Source of the DNA: Actinosynnema sp. ALI-1.44
Lineage (GTDB): Bacteria; Actinomycetota; Actinomycetes; Mycobacteriales; Pseudonocardiaceae
DNA: 64,000 nt
Reading direction: 5' to 3'
Assembly (NCBI RefSeq): GCF_001984155.1
Contig: NZ_MTQO01000044.1
Location: 248,001 to 312,000 of the forward strand
The first letter of the stretch is position 1. Every line of letters begins with the position of its first letter. Of this stretch, positions 1 to 8,859 are shown one piece after another. The position numbers and the translations under genes are program-made. A model generated the notes under the pieces. The model was not told where the DNA came from, did no database searches, and saw nothing but the letters and a program-made list of their open reading frames with translations.

Positions 1-21
1 TTGCTGGTCATGACACAATTA

Positions 22-35
22 TGAGCAATTGTTCA
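22..35. promoter_or_regulatory. Candidate TetR operator upstream of the first gene
   Basis: The sequence TGAGCAATTGTTCA is a 14-bp inverted repeat with one mismatched pair, centred on CAATTG, about 44 bp before the TetR start codon. A partly overlapping repeat with arms ACAATT and AATTGT lies at 15-32. The position and AT-rich palindromic form fit an autoregulatory TetR operator. Binding is inferred. Confidence 0.5.
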
Positions 36-78
36 GTTCGTCCGCTACTCGCTTTCGCACCGGCTCGCAGGAGGGTTC

Positions 79-702
79 ATGACGTCGGAACAGCGTCGCA
101 TCCAGCCACGTAAACAGCCGCGCCAGATCCGCGCCGAGCTGACCAGACAGCGCATCCTCACCGCGGCTGCTCACATTTTCGCCGAGTACGGCTACGCCGC
201 GGGCACCACGAACCGGATCGCCGAGCGGGCGCGAGTCTCGATCGGCTCGCTGTACCAGTACTACCCGAACAAGGACGCGATCCTGGCCGAACTGCTGACC
301 CGCCACCTCGACGGCGACAGGGCCACCGAGACGCTCCGCGCGCACAAGGACAGACCGGACCCGCTCGAGGACATCATCCGGGTGTTCGTGCACACGGTGA
401 TCGAGAACCACCTCGACGACCCCGCACTGCTGCGGATCATGCTCGAGCAGGCACCCCGCTCCAGCGAGCTGATCGAGCGGATCACCCAGCAGGAATGGGA
501 GATGATCGGCGACCTGCGGGAGCTGCTGGACCGCCACCCCGAGGCCAGGGTCAACGACAAGGACACGGCTGCCCGGCTCGTCGCATACACAGTGGAGCTG
601 ACCGTGCACTCGCTCGTCGCCGCGCCCAATTCCATCGACGTCACCCGGCTGGAGAACGAACTCGTCGCGATGATCACCAGTTACCTGCGCACGGAGCGGT
701 GA
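79..702 (+). CDS. TetR/AcrR family transcriptional regulator
   Basis: A one-component repressor of 207 residues. Residues about 25-70 form the TetR helix-turn-helix, with the typical run FAEYGY..GTTNRIAERARVSIGSLYQYYPNKDAIL; the rest is the helical ligand-binding and dimer domain. The ATG is preceded by GGAGGG at a good distance. The gene is convergent with the ABC transporter operon to its right and ends about 50 bp from it. A palindrome lies between the left window edge and the start, so the gene probably represses itself and perhaps a divergent gene outside the window. The ligand is unknown. Confidence 0.9.
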   Translation: MTSEQRRIQPRKQPRQIRAELTRQRILTAAAHIFAEYGYAAGTTNRIAERARVSIGSLYQYYPNKDAILAELLTRHLDGDRATETLRAHKDRPDPLEDIIRVFVHTVIENHLDDPALLRIMLEQAPRSSELIERITQQEWEMIGDLRELLDRHPEARVNDKDTAARLVAYTVELTVHSLVAAPNSIDVTRLENELVAMITSYLRTER

Positions 703-753
703 GCGGCTTCACCGGACAGATGTGGCCGAGGCACGCTGCCGCCCACCGACGAG

Positions 754-2073
754 CTAACGCACCCCGACGACGTCCGTGTCGGCGTCGGCGTCGGCGTCGG
801 CGGTGATGTGGTCGGTGTCCGTGTCGTAGTCGAACAGTTCGGCGTATCGGCCCCAGTCGATCGCGGTGTCCAGCTGCTGCCGGGCGTCCGCGGGTGAGAA
901 GCCACGGCGGAGCAGGTCGAGGAAGAAACTCGCGCGGAGGCTGCCGCCCGCGCTGCTGGCCAGCGCCGTGCAGATGGTTCGGACCAGCGGCGCCCGGTGC
1001 CGGACCTGTTCGGCGAAGATCTTCTTGCTGTCCTGGATGTCCGCCGTCGTGAACCGGGTGCCCAGGTCGGTCAGCGTCAGGTCCGCGCCTGCCACGTGCA
1101 CGAAGTCCAGCATCGTCGCCGCGTCCACCAACGGCAGCAGGTCGTCGATCTCGAAGTTCAGGTCCGCGGCGATCTCCGGCAGGTCGACGTGCCCGCCCTT
1201 GGCGTTGACGATCTCCACGAGACCCGCCAGGCCGCCGACCGACGCGGTCGGCAGCGGGCGGGCGGTCGGCGTCGCGTCCGTGGGCTCCGGGACGTGCACG
1301 TCCGGCTCGCGGCCGGTGAGCAGGTCGTAGAGCTGGTCGACCAGCTCTACGAACCCGGGAGCCCGGCGGTCGCGTGGCCGGTCGATGTCGATCTGGACCT
1401 CGGCGCGGATGTGGCCGGGGTTGGCGCCGAGCACGATCACGCGGTCGGCGAGCAGCACCGCCTCCTCGATGTTGTGCGTGACGATGCAGATGCCCTTCGT
1501 CGGGAACGTCCCGCTGGTCCACAACGACATCAGCTCGGTGCGCAGGTTCTCCGCGGTGAGCACGTCGAGCGCGGAGAACGGCTCGTCCATCAGCAGCAGG
1601 TCCGGTTCCAGCACGAGCGCACGGGCGAAGCCGACGCGTTGCCGCATGCCGCCGGACAGCTCCTTGGGGTAGGCCGACTCGAACCCGTCGAGTCCGATCA
1701 GGTCGATCGCTTTCAACGCCTGGTCACGGCGTTGCGCCCGCGGCACCGCACGCGCGGCGAGACCGAGTTCCACATTGTCCTGCACAGTCAGCCACGGCAT
1801 CAGCGCGAACGACTGGAACACCATGGCGGTGCCCGGATTGGCGCCGTTGATCACCTGGCCTCTGTACCGGACCGTGCCGCTGCTGGGCGCGATCAGCCCG
1901 GCGATGGTGCGCAACAGCGTGGACTTGCCGGACCCGGACCGGCCGAGCAGGGCGACGATCTCCCCGGCGCGCAGGTCGAGGTCGACGGCGTCCAGGACGC
2001 GCAACTCGTCCCCGGCGATCCCGGTGAAGCTCTTGCTCACCGACTCGACGTTGACGATCGTTTCAAGTGACAT
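754..2073 (-). CDS. ABC transporter ATPase, nitrate/sulfonate type, with C-terminal AAA-associated domain
   Basis: The 439-residue ATPase of an importer of the nitrate/sulfonate/bicarbonate class. Walker A (GRSGSGKST) is at about 44-52, the LSGGMRQR signature near 139-146 and Walker B (LLLMDEP) near 159-165. After the ATPase domain come about 150 extra residues with the FTTADIQDSKKIFAEQ pattern, the AAA-associated domain found on some members. The tail is acidic (repeats of DT and DA) and is encoded by short GGCGTC repeats. The start has the ribosome site GGAGGTCCC. It lies 16 bp after the fused permease gene and is the last gene of the mgt operon. The substrate cannot be told from sequence; the neighbours suggest a metal ion or a related anion. 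Confidence 0.88.
   Translation of the reverse strand: MSLETIVNVESVSKSFTGIAGDELRVLDAVDLDLRAGEIVALLGRSGSGKSTLLRTIAGLIAPSSGTVRYRGQVINGANPGTAMVFQSFALMPWLTVQDNVELGLAARAVPRAQRRDQALKAIDLIGLDGFESAYPKELSGGMRQRVGFARALVLEPDLLLMDEPFSALDVLTAENLRTELMSLWTSGTFPTKGICIVTHNIEEAVLLADRVIVLGANPGHIRAEVQIDIDRPRDRRAPGFVELVDQLYDLLTGREPDVHVPEPTDATPTARPLPTASVGGLAGLVEIVNAKGGHVDLPEIAADLNFEIDDLLPLVDAATMLDFVHVAGADLTLTDLGTRFTTADIQDSKKIFAEQVRHRAPLVRTICTALASSAGGSLRASFFLDLLRRGFSPADARQQLDTAIDWGRYAELFDYDTDTDHITADADADADTDVVGVR
779..804. repeat. GGCGTC hexamer tandem repeat inside the ATPase tail
   Basis: About three and a half copies of GGCGTC encode an alternating acidic tail (D-A and D-T) at the C-terminus of the ABC ATPase. 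Such a repeat can change length by slippage without shifting frame, because the unit is six bases. Confidence 0.6.
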
Positions 2074-2089
2074 CGGGACCTCCGGCGGC

Positions 2090-3841
2090 TCAGAGCGTGA
2101 ATCGACGTTCGGACAAGGCGTACAGGCGACGCCAGAACAAGCGGTTGAGCCCGACGACGTACAGGCTCATGACGGTGACACCGATGAGGATGCGCGGGCC
2201 GTCACCGACGCTGGTGGCCTGCGCGATGTACGCGCCGAGGCCGGTCGCGGTCAACGTGGTGCCGCCGTAGCTGACGACCTCGGCCACGATCGAGGCGTTC
2301 CAGGCGCCGCCCGCGGCGGTGATGCCCCCGGTGACGTAACTGGGGAAGATCGCGGGCAGCACCAGCCTGCGCCACCACAGCGCACGCGGCAGCCTCAGGT
2401 TGGCGGCGGCTTCCCGCAGGTCGTTCGGGATCGCCGACGCCCCGGCGATCACGTTGAACAGGATGTACCACTGCGCGCCCAGCGACATCAGCAGGATGCC
2501 GCCCCAGTCCAGGCTGATCCCGGTGGCCACGAGCACCGCCGTGATGATCGGGAACAGGAAGTTCGCCGGGAAGCTGGCCAGCACCTGCACCACCGGCTGC
2601 GCCAGCCGGGACACCTTCGGGTTCAGCCCGATCCACACCCCGATCGGCACCCAGATCAGGCTGGCCACCGCGACCAGCAGGATCACCCGGCCGAACGTGA
2701 CCAGGCCCAGCAGCAGCGCGTGGCCGACCTCGCCGAACCCCGCGGTGTCCGTGATGTAGGTGACCATGCGGACGGTGCCGTAGGCGAGGACCGCGAGCAC
2801 CACGACCGCGAAGACGATGTCGCCGATCCGGCGGCGTACAGGAGAGGTCCGCAGCGGGTGTTCCGCCAGGCCGAACACCCCCATGATCCGGTCGAGCGGC
2901 ATGACCAGCCAGCCGAGCGCCTTGCCGAGCAGCGCCGGGATCCGCGAACGGCGCAACACGGTGAGCACGATGCTGCGGGGCGCGTCCGCGGCCTCGGAGT
3001 CCTCGACGCGGAACCGTTCCGCCCACGCCGTGAGCGGCCGCCAGAACAGCACGTTCACCGCGATCACCATGACGATCATCACGCCGATCGCCAACAGGAC
3101 CTTGCCCAGGTCGGCCTCGGCGGTGGCCGTGGCGACGAACGAGCCGATGCCGGGCAGCGCGTACTCGCGGTTGTTCACGCTCAACGCCTCCGAGGCGACC
3201 AGGAAGAACCAGCCACCGCCGAAGCTCATCATCCCGTTCCAGACCAACGGGATCATCCCGCTGGGCACGTCCACCCGCCAGAACCGCTGCCAGCGCGACA
3301 GCCTCAGGTCGCGCGCGGCCTCGTCGAGCTCACGCGGCTGGGAGACCAGCGAGTGGTGGAACGCGAACGTCATGTTCCACGCCTGCGAGGTGAAGATCGC
3401 GAACACCGACGCGCACTCCAGGCCGAGCTGCGAACCGGGGAACAACGCGATGAACCCGGTGATCGTCACCGACAGGAACCCCAGGATCGGCACGGACTGC
3501 AGGATGTCCAGCACCGGAAGCATGACCTTCTCCGCCCGGCGCAACCTGGCCGCCGCCGTGGCGTACACGAACGTGAACACAATGGACAAGGCGAGCGCCG
3601 CGAACATGCGCAGCAGCGACCGGGCCGCGTAGTAGGGCAGTTCGGCCGGGTCAGTGGACACTGTGGATGGTGCGGTGGTCTCGTCGAACGGCACGTCGAC
3701 GCCCTGGGACAGGCGCACGACGGCCCACAGCAGCACAGCCGCGCCGAGAAAGACCACCACGTCGGCGGCGCGCCGGATCGGCCGGTCACCGCGCAGACTC
3801 CCCTGGGCGTCCCGCGACGGGTAGGACCGGAGTAACGTCAT
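2090..3841 (-). CDS. Fused two-domain ABC transporter permease
   Basis: A 583-residue membrane protein holding two complete binding-protein-dependent permease domains. Each carries an EAA loop: ELDEAARDLRLSRWQRFWRVD in the first half and DLREAAANLRLPRALWWRR in the second. The usual arrangement in this family is a homodimer of one-domain permeases, so this is a tandem fusion. The ATG at 3841 shares an ATGA overlap with the mgtC stop, which argues for this start and for translational coupling. The ATPase follows 16 bp later. No solute-binding protein gene is in the operon, so the binding protein is missing, encoded elsewhere, or not needed. Confidence 0.85.
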   Translation of the reverse strand: MTLLRSYPSRDAQGSLRGDRPIRRAADVVVFLGAAVLLWAVVRLSQGVDVPFDETTAPSTVSTDPAELPYYAARSLLRMFAALALSIVFTFVYATAAARLRRAEKVMLPVLDILQSVPILGFLSVTITGFIALFPGSQLGLECASVFAIFTSQAWNMTFAFHHSLVSQPRELDEAARDLRLSRWQRFWRVDVPSGMIPLVWNGMMSFGGGWFFLVASEALSVNNREYALPGIGSFVATATAEADLGKVLLAIGVMIVMVIAVNVLFWRPLTAWAERFRVEDSEAADAPRSIVLTVLRRSRIPALLGKALGWLVMPLDRIMGVFGLAEHPLRTSPVRRRIGDIVFAVVVLAVLAYGTVRMVTYITDTAGFGEVGHALLLGLVTFGRVILLVAVASLIWVPIGVWIGLNPKVSRLAQPVVQVLASFPANFLFPIITAVLVATGISLDWGGILLMSLGAQWYILFNVIAGASAIPNDLREAAANLRLPRALWWRRLVLPAIFPSYVTGGITAAGGAWNASIVAEVVSYGGTTLTATGLGAYIAQATSVGDGPRILIGVTVMSLYVVGLNRLFWRRLYALSERRFTL

Positions 3842-4554
3842 TCCTCGTCTCCGTTCACGCTTGTCACCTGCCACCGGACGCTGGTGACGGACGGCTCAAG
3901 ACTCAGCCGGCTCACCGCCGACTCCATTTGTTTGTCGTCGCGTCGGTCCCCGGCCAGTTCGGCCCGGACCTCCACGTATCCCTCGTTGGCGCTGTTGGTG
4001 CTGGACACCGACAGCAGCCGGAAGTCGGTGCGTGTCAACGACTGCACGAGCAACGCGCGCACATGCGCCTCGGCGTCGTCCTTGGTGACGGCCATGAACG
4101 CGTAGAAGGTGGGCTCCTCGTCGCCGGTGTCCGGGCGGCGGTCGACCGCGCGGCCGACCACCCGCAGCGCCACGTTCACCACGATCACCACGACCGTGCC
4201 GACCGCCGCGGTCTGGTAGAGCCCGGCTCCGGCCAGCGAGCCGACCGCGGCGGAGCACCACAGCGTCGCCGCCGTGTTCAGGCCGCGCACGCTCAGGCCG
4301 TCGCGCAGGATCACCCCGGCGCCGAGGAACCCGATGCCGGACACGACCTGCGCCGCGACACGCGTGGGGTCCGCGTTGCCGGGGGCGCTGCCGAAGCCGT
4401 AGGCGGACAACACCACGAACAGCGTGGCCCCGACCGCGACGAGCGCGTTGGTGCGCAACCCGGCCATCCGCGCCCGGTACTGGCGTTCGAAGCCGATCAA
4501 AGCGCCCAGCCCCACACCGGTACCCACGCGCATCAGCATTTCGACAGTCGTCAT
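3838..4554 (-). CDS. mgtC: MgtC/SapB family membrane protein
   Basis: A 238-residue protein with an N-terminal membrane domain typical of MgtC: GALIGFERQYRARMAGLRTN, then IGFLGAGVILRDG and GLNTAATLW, followed by a soluble C-terminal regulatory domain of about 90 residues. In pathogens MgtC adjusts growth in low magnesium and interacts with the F-ATPase; in soil actinomycetes its role is not settled. An upstream in-frame ATG exists at 4605, but the ATG at 4554 has the better ribosome site (GGAGCG). It sits between the Mg P-ATPase and the fused ABC permease, with an ATGA overlap to the latter. Confidence 0.88.
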   Translation of the reverse strand: MTTVEMLMRVGTGVGLGALIGFERQYRARMAGLRTNALVAVGATLFVVLSAYGFGSAPGNADPTRVAAQVVSGIGFLGAGVILRDGLSVRGLNTAATLWCSAAVGSLAGAGLYQTAAVGTVVVIVVNVALRVVGRAVDRRPDTGDEEPTFYAFMAVTKDDAEAHVRALLVQSLTRTDFRLLSVSSTNSANEGYVEVRAELAGDRRDDKQMESAVSRLSLEPSVTSVRWQVTSVNGDEE

Positions 4555-4624
4555 CGCCCGCTCCAGTCTCTTGTCCACTTCAGACTCTGACGGTCCGGCG
4601 CGCACGCCGCCACCGCAGCGGATG

Positions 4625-7201
4625 TCACAACCAAGGTCCCCGGTGACGCAGGTGGCGCGCCTTGACGGCCTGCGCGGCCAGCGCGTATCCGACCAGGACC
4701 ACCGGCAGCCATGCGTAGAAACCCAGCGGCAGCGCGGTCATCCGCAGCGCGTCCGCGACCGGTGTCCACGGCAGCACCAGGCCGACGAACGCCACCGCCA
4801 CCGCGGCGGCCAGCACCGGCCGGGCCGGGATTCCCACCCGGTGGCGTGAGCGCAGCACCAGCACGATCAGCACCTGCGACAGCAGGCCTTCGGTGAACCA
4901 GCCCGCCTGGAACATCGCCTGTTCGGCGGGCGTGTCCGTGCCGACCAGCCACCACAGGCCCGCGAACGTGATCACGTCGAACAGCGAGCTGAGCGGGCCG
5001 AAGGTGAGCATGAACCGGGTCAGCCCACCGGTGCCCCACCGCCGCGGTTCACGCAGGTAGTCCTCGTCGACCTTGTCCCACGGCAGGGTCAGCTGCGCGG
5101 CGTCGTACAGCAGGTTCTGCACCATCAGTTGGATCGGCAGCATCGGCAGGAACGGCAGGGTCGCGGCGGCCACCAGGACGCTGACCACGTTGCCGAGGTT
5201 CGAGCTGGCGGTGATCTTGACGTACTTCATGGTGTTGCCCAGCGTGCGGCGCCCTTCCAGCACCGCGCCCGCGATCACCGTCAGGTCCTTGGCCAGCAGG
5301 ATCAGGTCGGCGGCGTCCTTGGCGACGTCGGTGGCGGTGTCCGCCGCGATCCCCACGTCGGCGGTCCGCAGCGCCACCGTGTCGTTGACGCCGTCGCCGA
5401 TGAACCCGACGGCGTGCCCGACGTCCCGCAACGCGGTCACGATCCGAGCCTTGTGCACCGGGTTGATCTGCGCGAACACCGTCGTGTGCTGCACAAGGCG
5501 GCGCAGTTGGGCGTCGTTCGCCTTCTCCACCTGGTGACCGACCACGATGTCACCGACAGGCACGCCGACCTGCTCGGCCACCCGTGCGGCGACGTGCCGG
5601 TTGTCGCCGGTGAGGATCTTGACCGCGACACCGTGCCGGTCGAGCATGCGGACCGCTTCGGCGGCGCTGTCCCGCACCGGATCGACGAACCCGACGAACC
5701 CGACCAGCACGAGGTTCGCCTCGTCGGTCTCGTCGTAGCCGTCGAGCCGAGCCGGGAGCTGGCGGGCGGCGACAGCCAGGACCCGCATGCCGTGGTCGGA
5801 GTAGGCGCGGACGACGTCCTGTGCCTGGTCACGTCGTGGCCCGGTCAGTTCGACCACGTCGCCCTCCTGCCACGCGTGGGTGCAGCGCGGCAGGATCTCG
5901 TCGGGGTCGCCCTTGGTGATCAGCAGGTGTTCGCCGGGCTGCTGGCGCACGACGACCGTGGTGCGCCGCCGGGTGTGGTCGAACCCGATCTCGTCGACCA
6001 GCGCGAACATCGCGTCGGTGAGCAGGGGCTCGTCGTCGCCCGCGAGCTGGTCGACGATCGCCTCGTCGAGCCGGTTGCGCGGCCCGGTCTGGAAGTGGGC
6101 CGCGAGGTAGGCGTGCTCGGCGGCCTCGCCGTCCGGCCTGCCCGCCAGGTCGACGCTGTGCGCGTAGGTCACCCGGTCCTCGGTGAGGGTGCCGGTCTTG
6201 TCCACGCACAGCACGTCCATGCCCGCCAGGTCCTGGATGGCGTTGAGCCGGGTGATGACGACCTTCTTGCGTGACAGCTGAACGGCGCCGCGGGCGAGGT
6301 TCGCGGTGACGATCACGGGCAGCATCTCGGGGGTGAGGCCGACCGCGACCGCCACGGCGAACAGCGCGGCCTGTGCCCAGTCGCCGGTGACGAACCCGTT
6401 GACCGCGAGCACGATCGGCGCCATCACGAGCATGAACCGCACCAGCGTCCAGCCGACCGAACGCACACCACGGTCGAAGCTGGACTCCGGACGGGCGTAC
6501 CGGGCCTGTTCACCCATCACACCGAGGTACGTCCGTGCGCCGACGGCGACCACCACGGCCGTCGCGGTGCCGCTGACCACCGACGTACCCGCGAAGCACA
6601 CCGCGGCCATGTCGTCCTCGGCGTGGCCGGACGGCGGTTGTTTGCGCACGGGCAGGGCTTCGCCGGACAACGCCGATTGGTCGACCGTCAACGCGGTGGC
6701 CGAGACCAGCCGGACATCCGCGGGCACGACGTCCCCGGCCATGAGCAGGACGACATCACCGGGGACCAGGTCGTCCGGCGGGATCTCCCGGTCGGCAGGA
6801 GCGATCCCGGCTTCCGGCCGCCTGCGGACCGTGGTCGTCGTGGTGACCAACGCCCGCAGACCGCGAACGGCTTGATCCGAACGCACCTGCTGCCATACGC
6901 GCAACGCGATGCTGAGCACCACCATCGCGCCGACGGTCACAGCGGCGCGCCCGTCACCGAGCACGACGAACACCACGGCCAAAACGGTCAACAGGGCCGC
7001 GAACGGACTAGCCACTGTGGATCGGAACCACCGTGCCCGATCCCGCTCGCGACGCTCGGCCGTGTGCGGGACCGACCGGCTTGCGGCCTCGTGCTCGGTC
7101 AGCCCCTTCGGCGAGCTGGACAGCCGCCGGTACAGCGTGACCGGGGCCGCCGTCGCCAGCTCGCGGATTTCGGGGTCCACAACGGACACCGTACGGCTCA
7201 C
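4625..7201 (-). CDS. mgtA: Magnesium-importing P-type ATPase (MgtA/MgtB type)
   Basis: An 858-residue P3B-type ATPase. Visible landmarks are SGEALPV near 179-185, the membrane motif PEMLP near 291-295, the phosphorylation site DKTGTLT at about 334-340, and the C-terminal MgtA hallmark MVQNLLYDAAQLTLPWDKVDEDYLREPRRW. These match bacterial Mg2+ importers closely. The GTG start at 7201 overlaps the stop of a 52-codon ORF in a GTGA junction, so translation is probably coupled to that leader. mgtC follows 70 bp downstream. Expression is likely controlled by Mg2+ through the leader, and perhaps by the divergent ArsR protein. Confidence 0.93.
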   Translation of the reverse strand: MSRTVSVVDPEIRELATAAPVTLYRRLSSSPKGLTEHEAASRSVPHTAERRERDRARWFRSTVASPFAALLTVLAVVFVVLGDGRAAVTVGAMVVLSIALRVWQQVRSDQAVRGLRALVTTTTTVRRRPEAGIAPADREIPPDDLVPGDVVLLMAGDVVPADVRLVSATALTVDQSALSGEALPVRKQPPSGHAEDDMAAVCFAGTSVVSGTATAVVVAVGARTYLGVMGEQARYARPESSFDRGVRSVGWTLVRFMLVMAPIVLAVNGFVTGDWAQAALFAVAVAVGLTPEMLPVIVTANLARGAVQLSRKKVVITRLNAIQDLAGMDVLCVDKTGTLTEDRVTYAHSVDLAGRPDGEAAEHAYLAAHFQTGPRNRLDEAIVDQLAGDDEPLLTDAMFALVDEIGFDHTRRRTTVVVRQQPGEHLLITKGDPDEILPRCTHAWQEGDVVELTGPRRDQAQDVVRAYSDHGMRVLAVAARQLPARLDGYDETDEANLVLVGFVGFVDPVRDSAAEAVRMLDRHGVAVKILTGDNRHVAARVAEQVGVPVGDIVVGHQVEKANDAQLRRLVQHTTVFAQINPVHKARIVTALRDVGHAVGFIGDGVNDTVALRTADVGIAADTATDVAKDAADLILLAKDLTVIAGAVLEGRRTLGNTMKYVKITASSNLGNVVSVLVAAATLPFLPMLPIQLMVQNLLYDAAQLTLPWDKVDEDYLREPRRWGTGGLTRFMLTFGPLSSLFDVITFAGLWWLVGTDTPAEQAMFQAGWFTEGLLSQVLIVLVLRSRHRVGIPARPVLAAAVAVAFVGLVLPWTPVADALRMTALPLGFYAWLPVVLVGYALAAQAVKARHLRHRGPWL

Positions 7202-7356
7202 CGCACGGCTCCCACCAGTGGGAGTTCTTCCTTGTGGGATACAACGAATTCACGCGCCCAGACGGCGATCATGCGACGGCCGGCCGGATCGGTGGGGTCC
7301 ACGATCCAGCGTGCGCGCAGCGGTGTCGCGGTCGGACGGAAAACGCGCGTGGTCAT
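7198..7356 (-). CDS. 52-aa leader ORF translationally coupled to mgtA
   Basis: A small ORF read from the sequence, starting MTTRVFRPTATPLRARWIV and ending LPLVGAVR, with a strong ribosome site (GGGGAG, 8 bp upstream of ATG). Its TGA stop overlaps the GTG start of mgtA by four bases. It has five prolines, at 8, 12, 21, 24 and 46, and no membrane segment. Proline-containing leaders such as mgtL control mgtA in Salmonella by ribosome stalling in low Mg2+, so a leader role is attractive. A small subunit of the transporter is the alternative. I do not recognise a named family. Confidence 0.65.
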   Translation of the reverse strand: MTTRVFRPTATPLRARWIVDPTDPAGRRMIAVWAREFVVSHKEELPLVGAVR

Positions 7357-7431
7357 GCCAGCCACTCCCCTTCACTCAGAAAAGGGGCGCCACAAACCAG
7401 ACATAGCGACAACGACCGGAAAAACCCGGAC

Positions 7432-7449
7432 GGCTGACGGAGGTCAGCC
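7432..7449. promoter_or_regulatory. Stem-loop in the mgtA leader region
   Basis: GGCTGAC, a GGAG loop and GTCAGCC form a perfect 7-bp stem about 75 bp upstream of the mgtA leader ORF, inside the probable 5' untranslated region. A CCGG-AAAAAC-CCGG repeat lies next to it at about 7417-7430. This could be part of an RNA switch or an operator. I do not see the conserved core of the M-box. Confidence 0.35.
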
Positions 7450-7616
7450 CGGGGGGACCGCCGTGGAAGCGGCGGCGCAAGGGGTTTGCCCGGTCAGGTC
7501 GGGACTGTCGTCCGGCATGTGCCGCTCACCTCGCTTCCATGGTCTCGAACAGGACGCGATGAGCCCAGCGCTCATCGCCGACATCCACACTCTACCCACC
7601 ATCCACCCGCGACAGT

Positions 7617-7632
7617 CAAGCGCTTGCACAAG
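7617..7632. promoter_or_regulatory. Overlapping palindromes before the ArsR gene
   Basis: CAAGCGCTTG (7617-7626) is a perfect 10-bp palindrome and overlaps CTTGCACAAG (7623-7632), whose arms are inverted. They end 10 bp before the ArsR start in the divergent region shared with the mgtA operon, which suits an ArsR operator. Binding is inferred. Confidence 0.4.
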
Positions 7633-7641
7633 TGTTGTCGT

Positions 7642-8013
7642 GTGAGTCACGCTGTAGAGGTGTCAGTCCCGCCGCCACCCGAGCTCGTCAACCGCCCGCT
7701 GCCGCCGGAGTTGCTCCAGGACGCCGCGGCCACGTTCGGGATGCTGTCCGCGACCGTGCGCCTGCAGATCGTCTGGCTGCTGGCAGGCGAGGAGCGTGAC
7801 GTCGGCACGCTCGCCGAGGAGACAGACCAGACGGTGCAGGCGGTCAGCCACCACCTGGCCAAGCTGAAGCTCGCCGGGCTCGTGCAGGCACGCCGGGACG
7901 GCCGCCGTCAGATCTACTACGTGGACAGTCCGATCGTCGTGGCAGTGGTCCACCTCCTCGTCGGTGAACGGCACGAACTGCGACGCCCCGCCAGACGCGC
8001 ACGCCGCGCGTGA
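7642..8013 (+). CDS. ArsR-family winged-helix regulator
   Basis: A 123-residue ArsR/SmtB-fold protein. The winged helix spans about 35-95 (FGMLSATVRLQIVWLLAGEERDVGTLAEETDQTVQAVSHHLAKLKLAGLV) and the wing is RRDGRRQIYYV. There is no CVC motif in the recognition region, so the classical arsenic/cadmium site is absent. Two histidines (104 and 111) lie in the C-terminal helix, where zinc or nickel sensors bind metal. The tail is very basic. The GTG at 7642 has no clear ribosome site and may be leaderless; a GTG at 7660 is the alternative. It is divergent from the mgtA operon and may control it. Confidence 0.8.
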   Translation: MSHAVEVSVPPPPELVNRPLPPELLQDAAATFGMLSATVRLQIVWLLAGEERDVGTLAEETDQTVQAVSHHLAKLKLAGLVQARRDGRRQIYYVDSPIVVAVVHLLVGERHELRRPARRARRA

Positions 8014-8169
8014 TGGCCGCGTGCGACCCCCGCCGAAATGACCGCAAGAATTCCGCAAGACCGCAGGTGGCGCACGCCCGATCCCCTCCGATAAAGTACC
8101 CGTCACCGCCAGCCGTGAAAGCATTCGCCACTGCGGTTTCGATGCTTCGGCCTTGCCAGAAGGGGAACC

Positions 8170-8859
8170 ATGAGGTCGGGAAAACTGGTTCTGTGCGCAG
8201 GACTCGTCGCACTGCTGACGGCGTGTTCCGGCGGTGACGACAACGCTGACAAAAGCAATTCCGGCGGCGACAAGAAGACCGACAGTCCGGCTGCGGATTC
8301 GTCATCAGGGTCGTCGGGAGCGAAGAATTTCGACGATTTCCCCGGCGAGAGCCTGGTGTACACCGAAGGCGGCTTCAAGATCGGCGTGAAGGTCAAGGCG
8401 ATCGACTCGACGTGGAAGGCCGAGGTGCTGGACAAGCCCGCCGACCCCGGCAAGCACTTCCTGGCGGTGTGGATCGTGGTCACCCCGGAGCTGCCCGACC
8501 GCGGCACCGACAAGGTGAGCATCTCCAAGCGGTTCCACGTCCGCTACAAGGCAACCGACGGCAAGTGCGACCCGAAGACGCCCGCGAAGCAGTCGGGTTA
8601 CTGCTACGAGTGGGGCTGGCCGGGCAGTTCGCTCGTCCCGAGGGTGGATTCCAACTGGCGTGAGGGCTCGTGGATCCAGAGCGAGTACACGCGCGACGAC
8701 GTCAAGAAGGGCCAGACCCTCTACGGACTTGTAGGTTTCCAGATCGACGACTCCGTCAAGACGACCGAGTTCGAATTCTGCGCCCCGTCGAAGGAACAAT
8801 CCAGCAACGAGGAGAAGTTCCCCTGCATGCCGGTCAAGACCCCGGACGGCTCGCGCTAG
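8170..8859 (+). CDS. Secreted lipoprotein with Ig-like (DUF4352-like) domain
   Basis: A 229-residue protein with a short lipoprotein signal ending in the lipobox LLTAC, then a Gly/Ser/Asp/Lys linker to about residue 55, then a beta-rich domain (EGGFKIGVKVKAI..GKHFLAVWIVV) resembling actinobacterial DUF4352-type domains. Cysteines near the end could form disulphides. It is anchored outside the cell; its function is unknown. The ATG follows AGGGGAACC. The TAG stop lies inside the CTAG that begins the neighbouring inverted-repeat element, so the element sits exactly at the end of this gene. Confidence 0.75.
   Translation: MRSGKLVLCAGLVALLTACSGGDDNADKSNSGGDKKTDSPAADSSSGSSGAKNFDDFPGESLVYTEGGFKIGVKVKAIDSTWKAEVLDKPADPGKHFLAVWIVVTPELPDRGTDKVSISKRFHVRYKATDGKCDPKTPAKQSGYCYEWGWPGSSLVPRVDSNWREGSWIQSEYTRDDVKKGQTLYGLVGFQIDDSVKTTEFEFCAPSKEQSSNEEKFPCMPVKTPDGSR

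Noticed and set aside
1775-3835. A long open frame on the plus strand opposite the ABC permease
   Set aside because: Its product is a low-complexity run of Arg, Gln, His and Asp typical of the antisense of high-GC genes; the minus-strand permease has real domains.
7357-7641. M-box (ykoK) magnesium riboswitch upstream of mgtA
   Set aside because: One 7-bp hairpin is visible, but I cannot match the conserved M-box core; a covariance search would be decisive.
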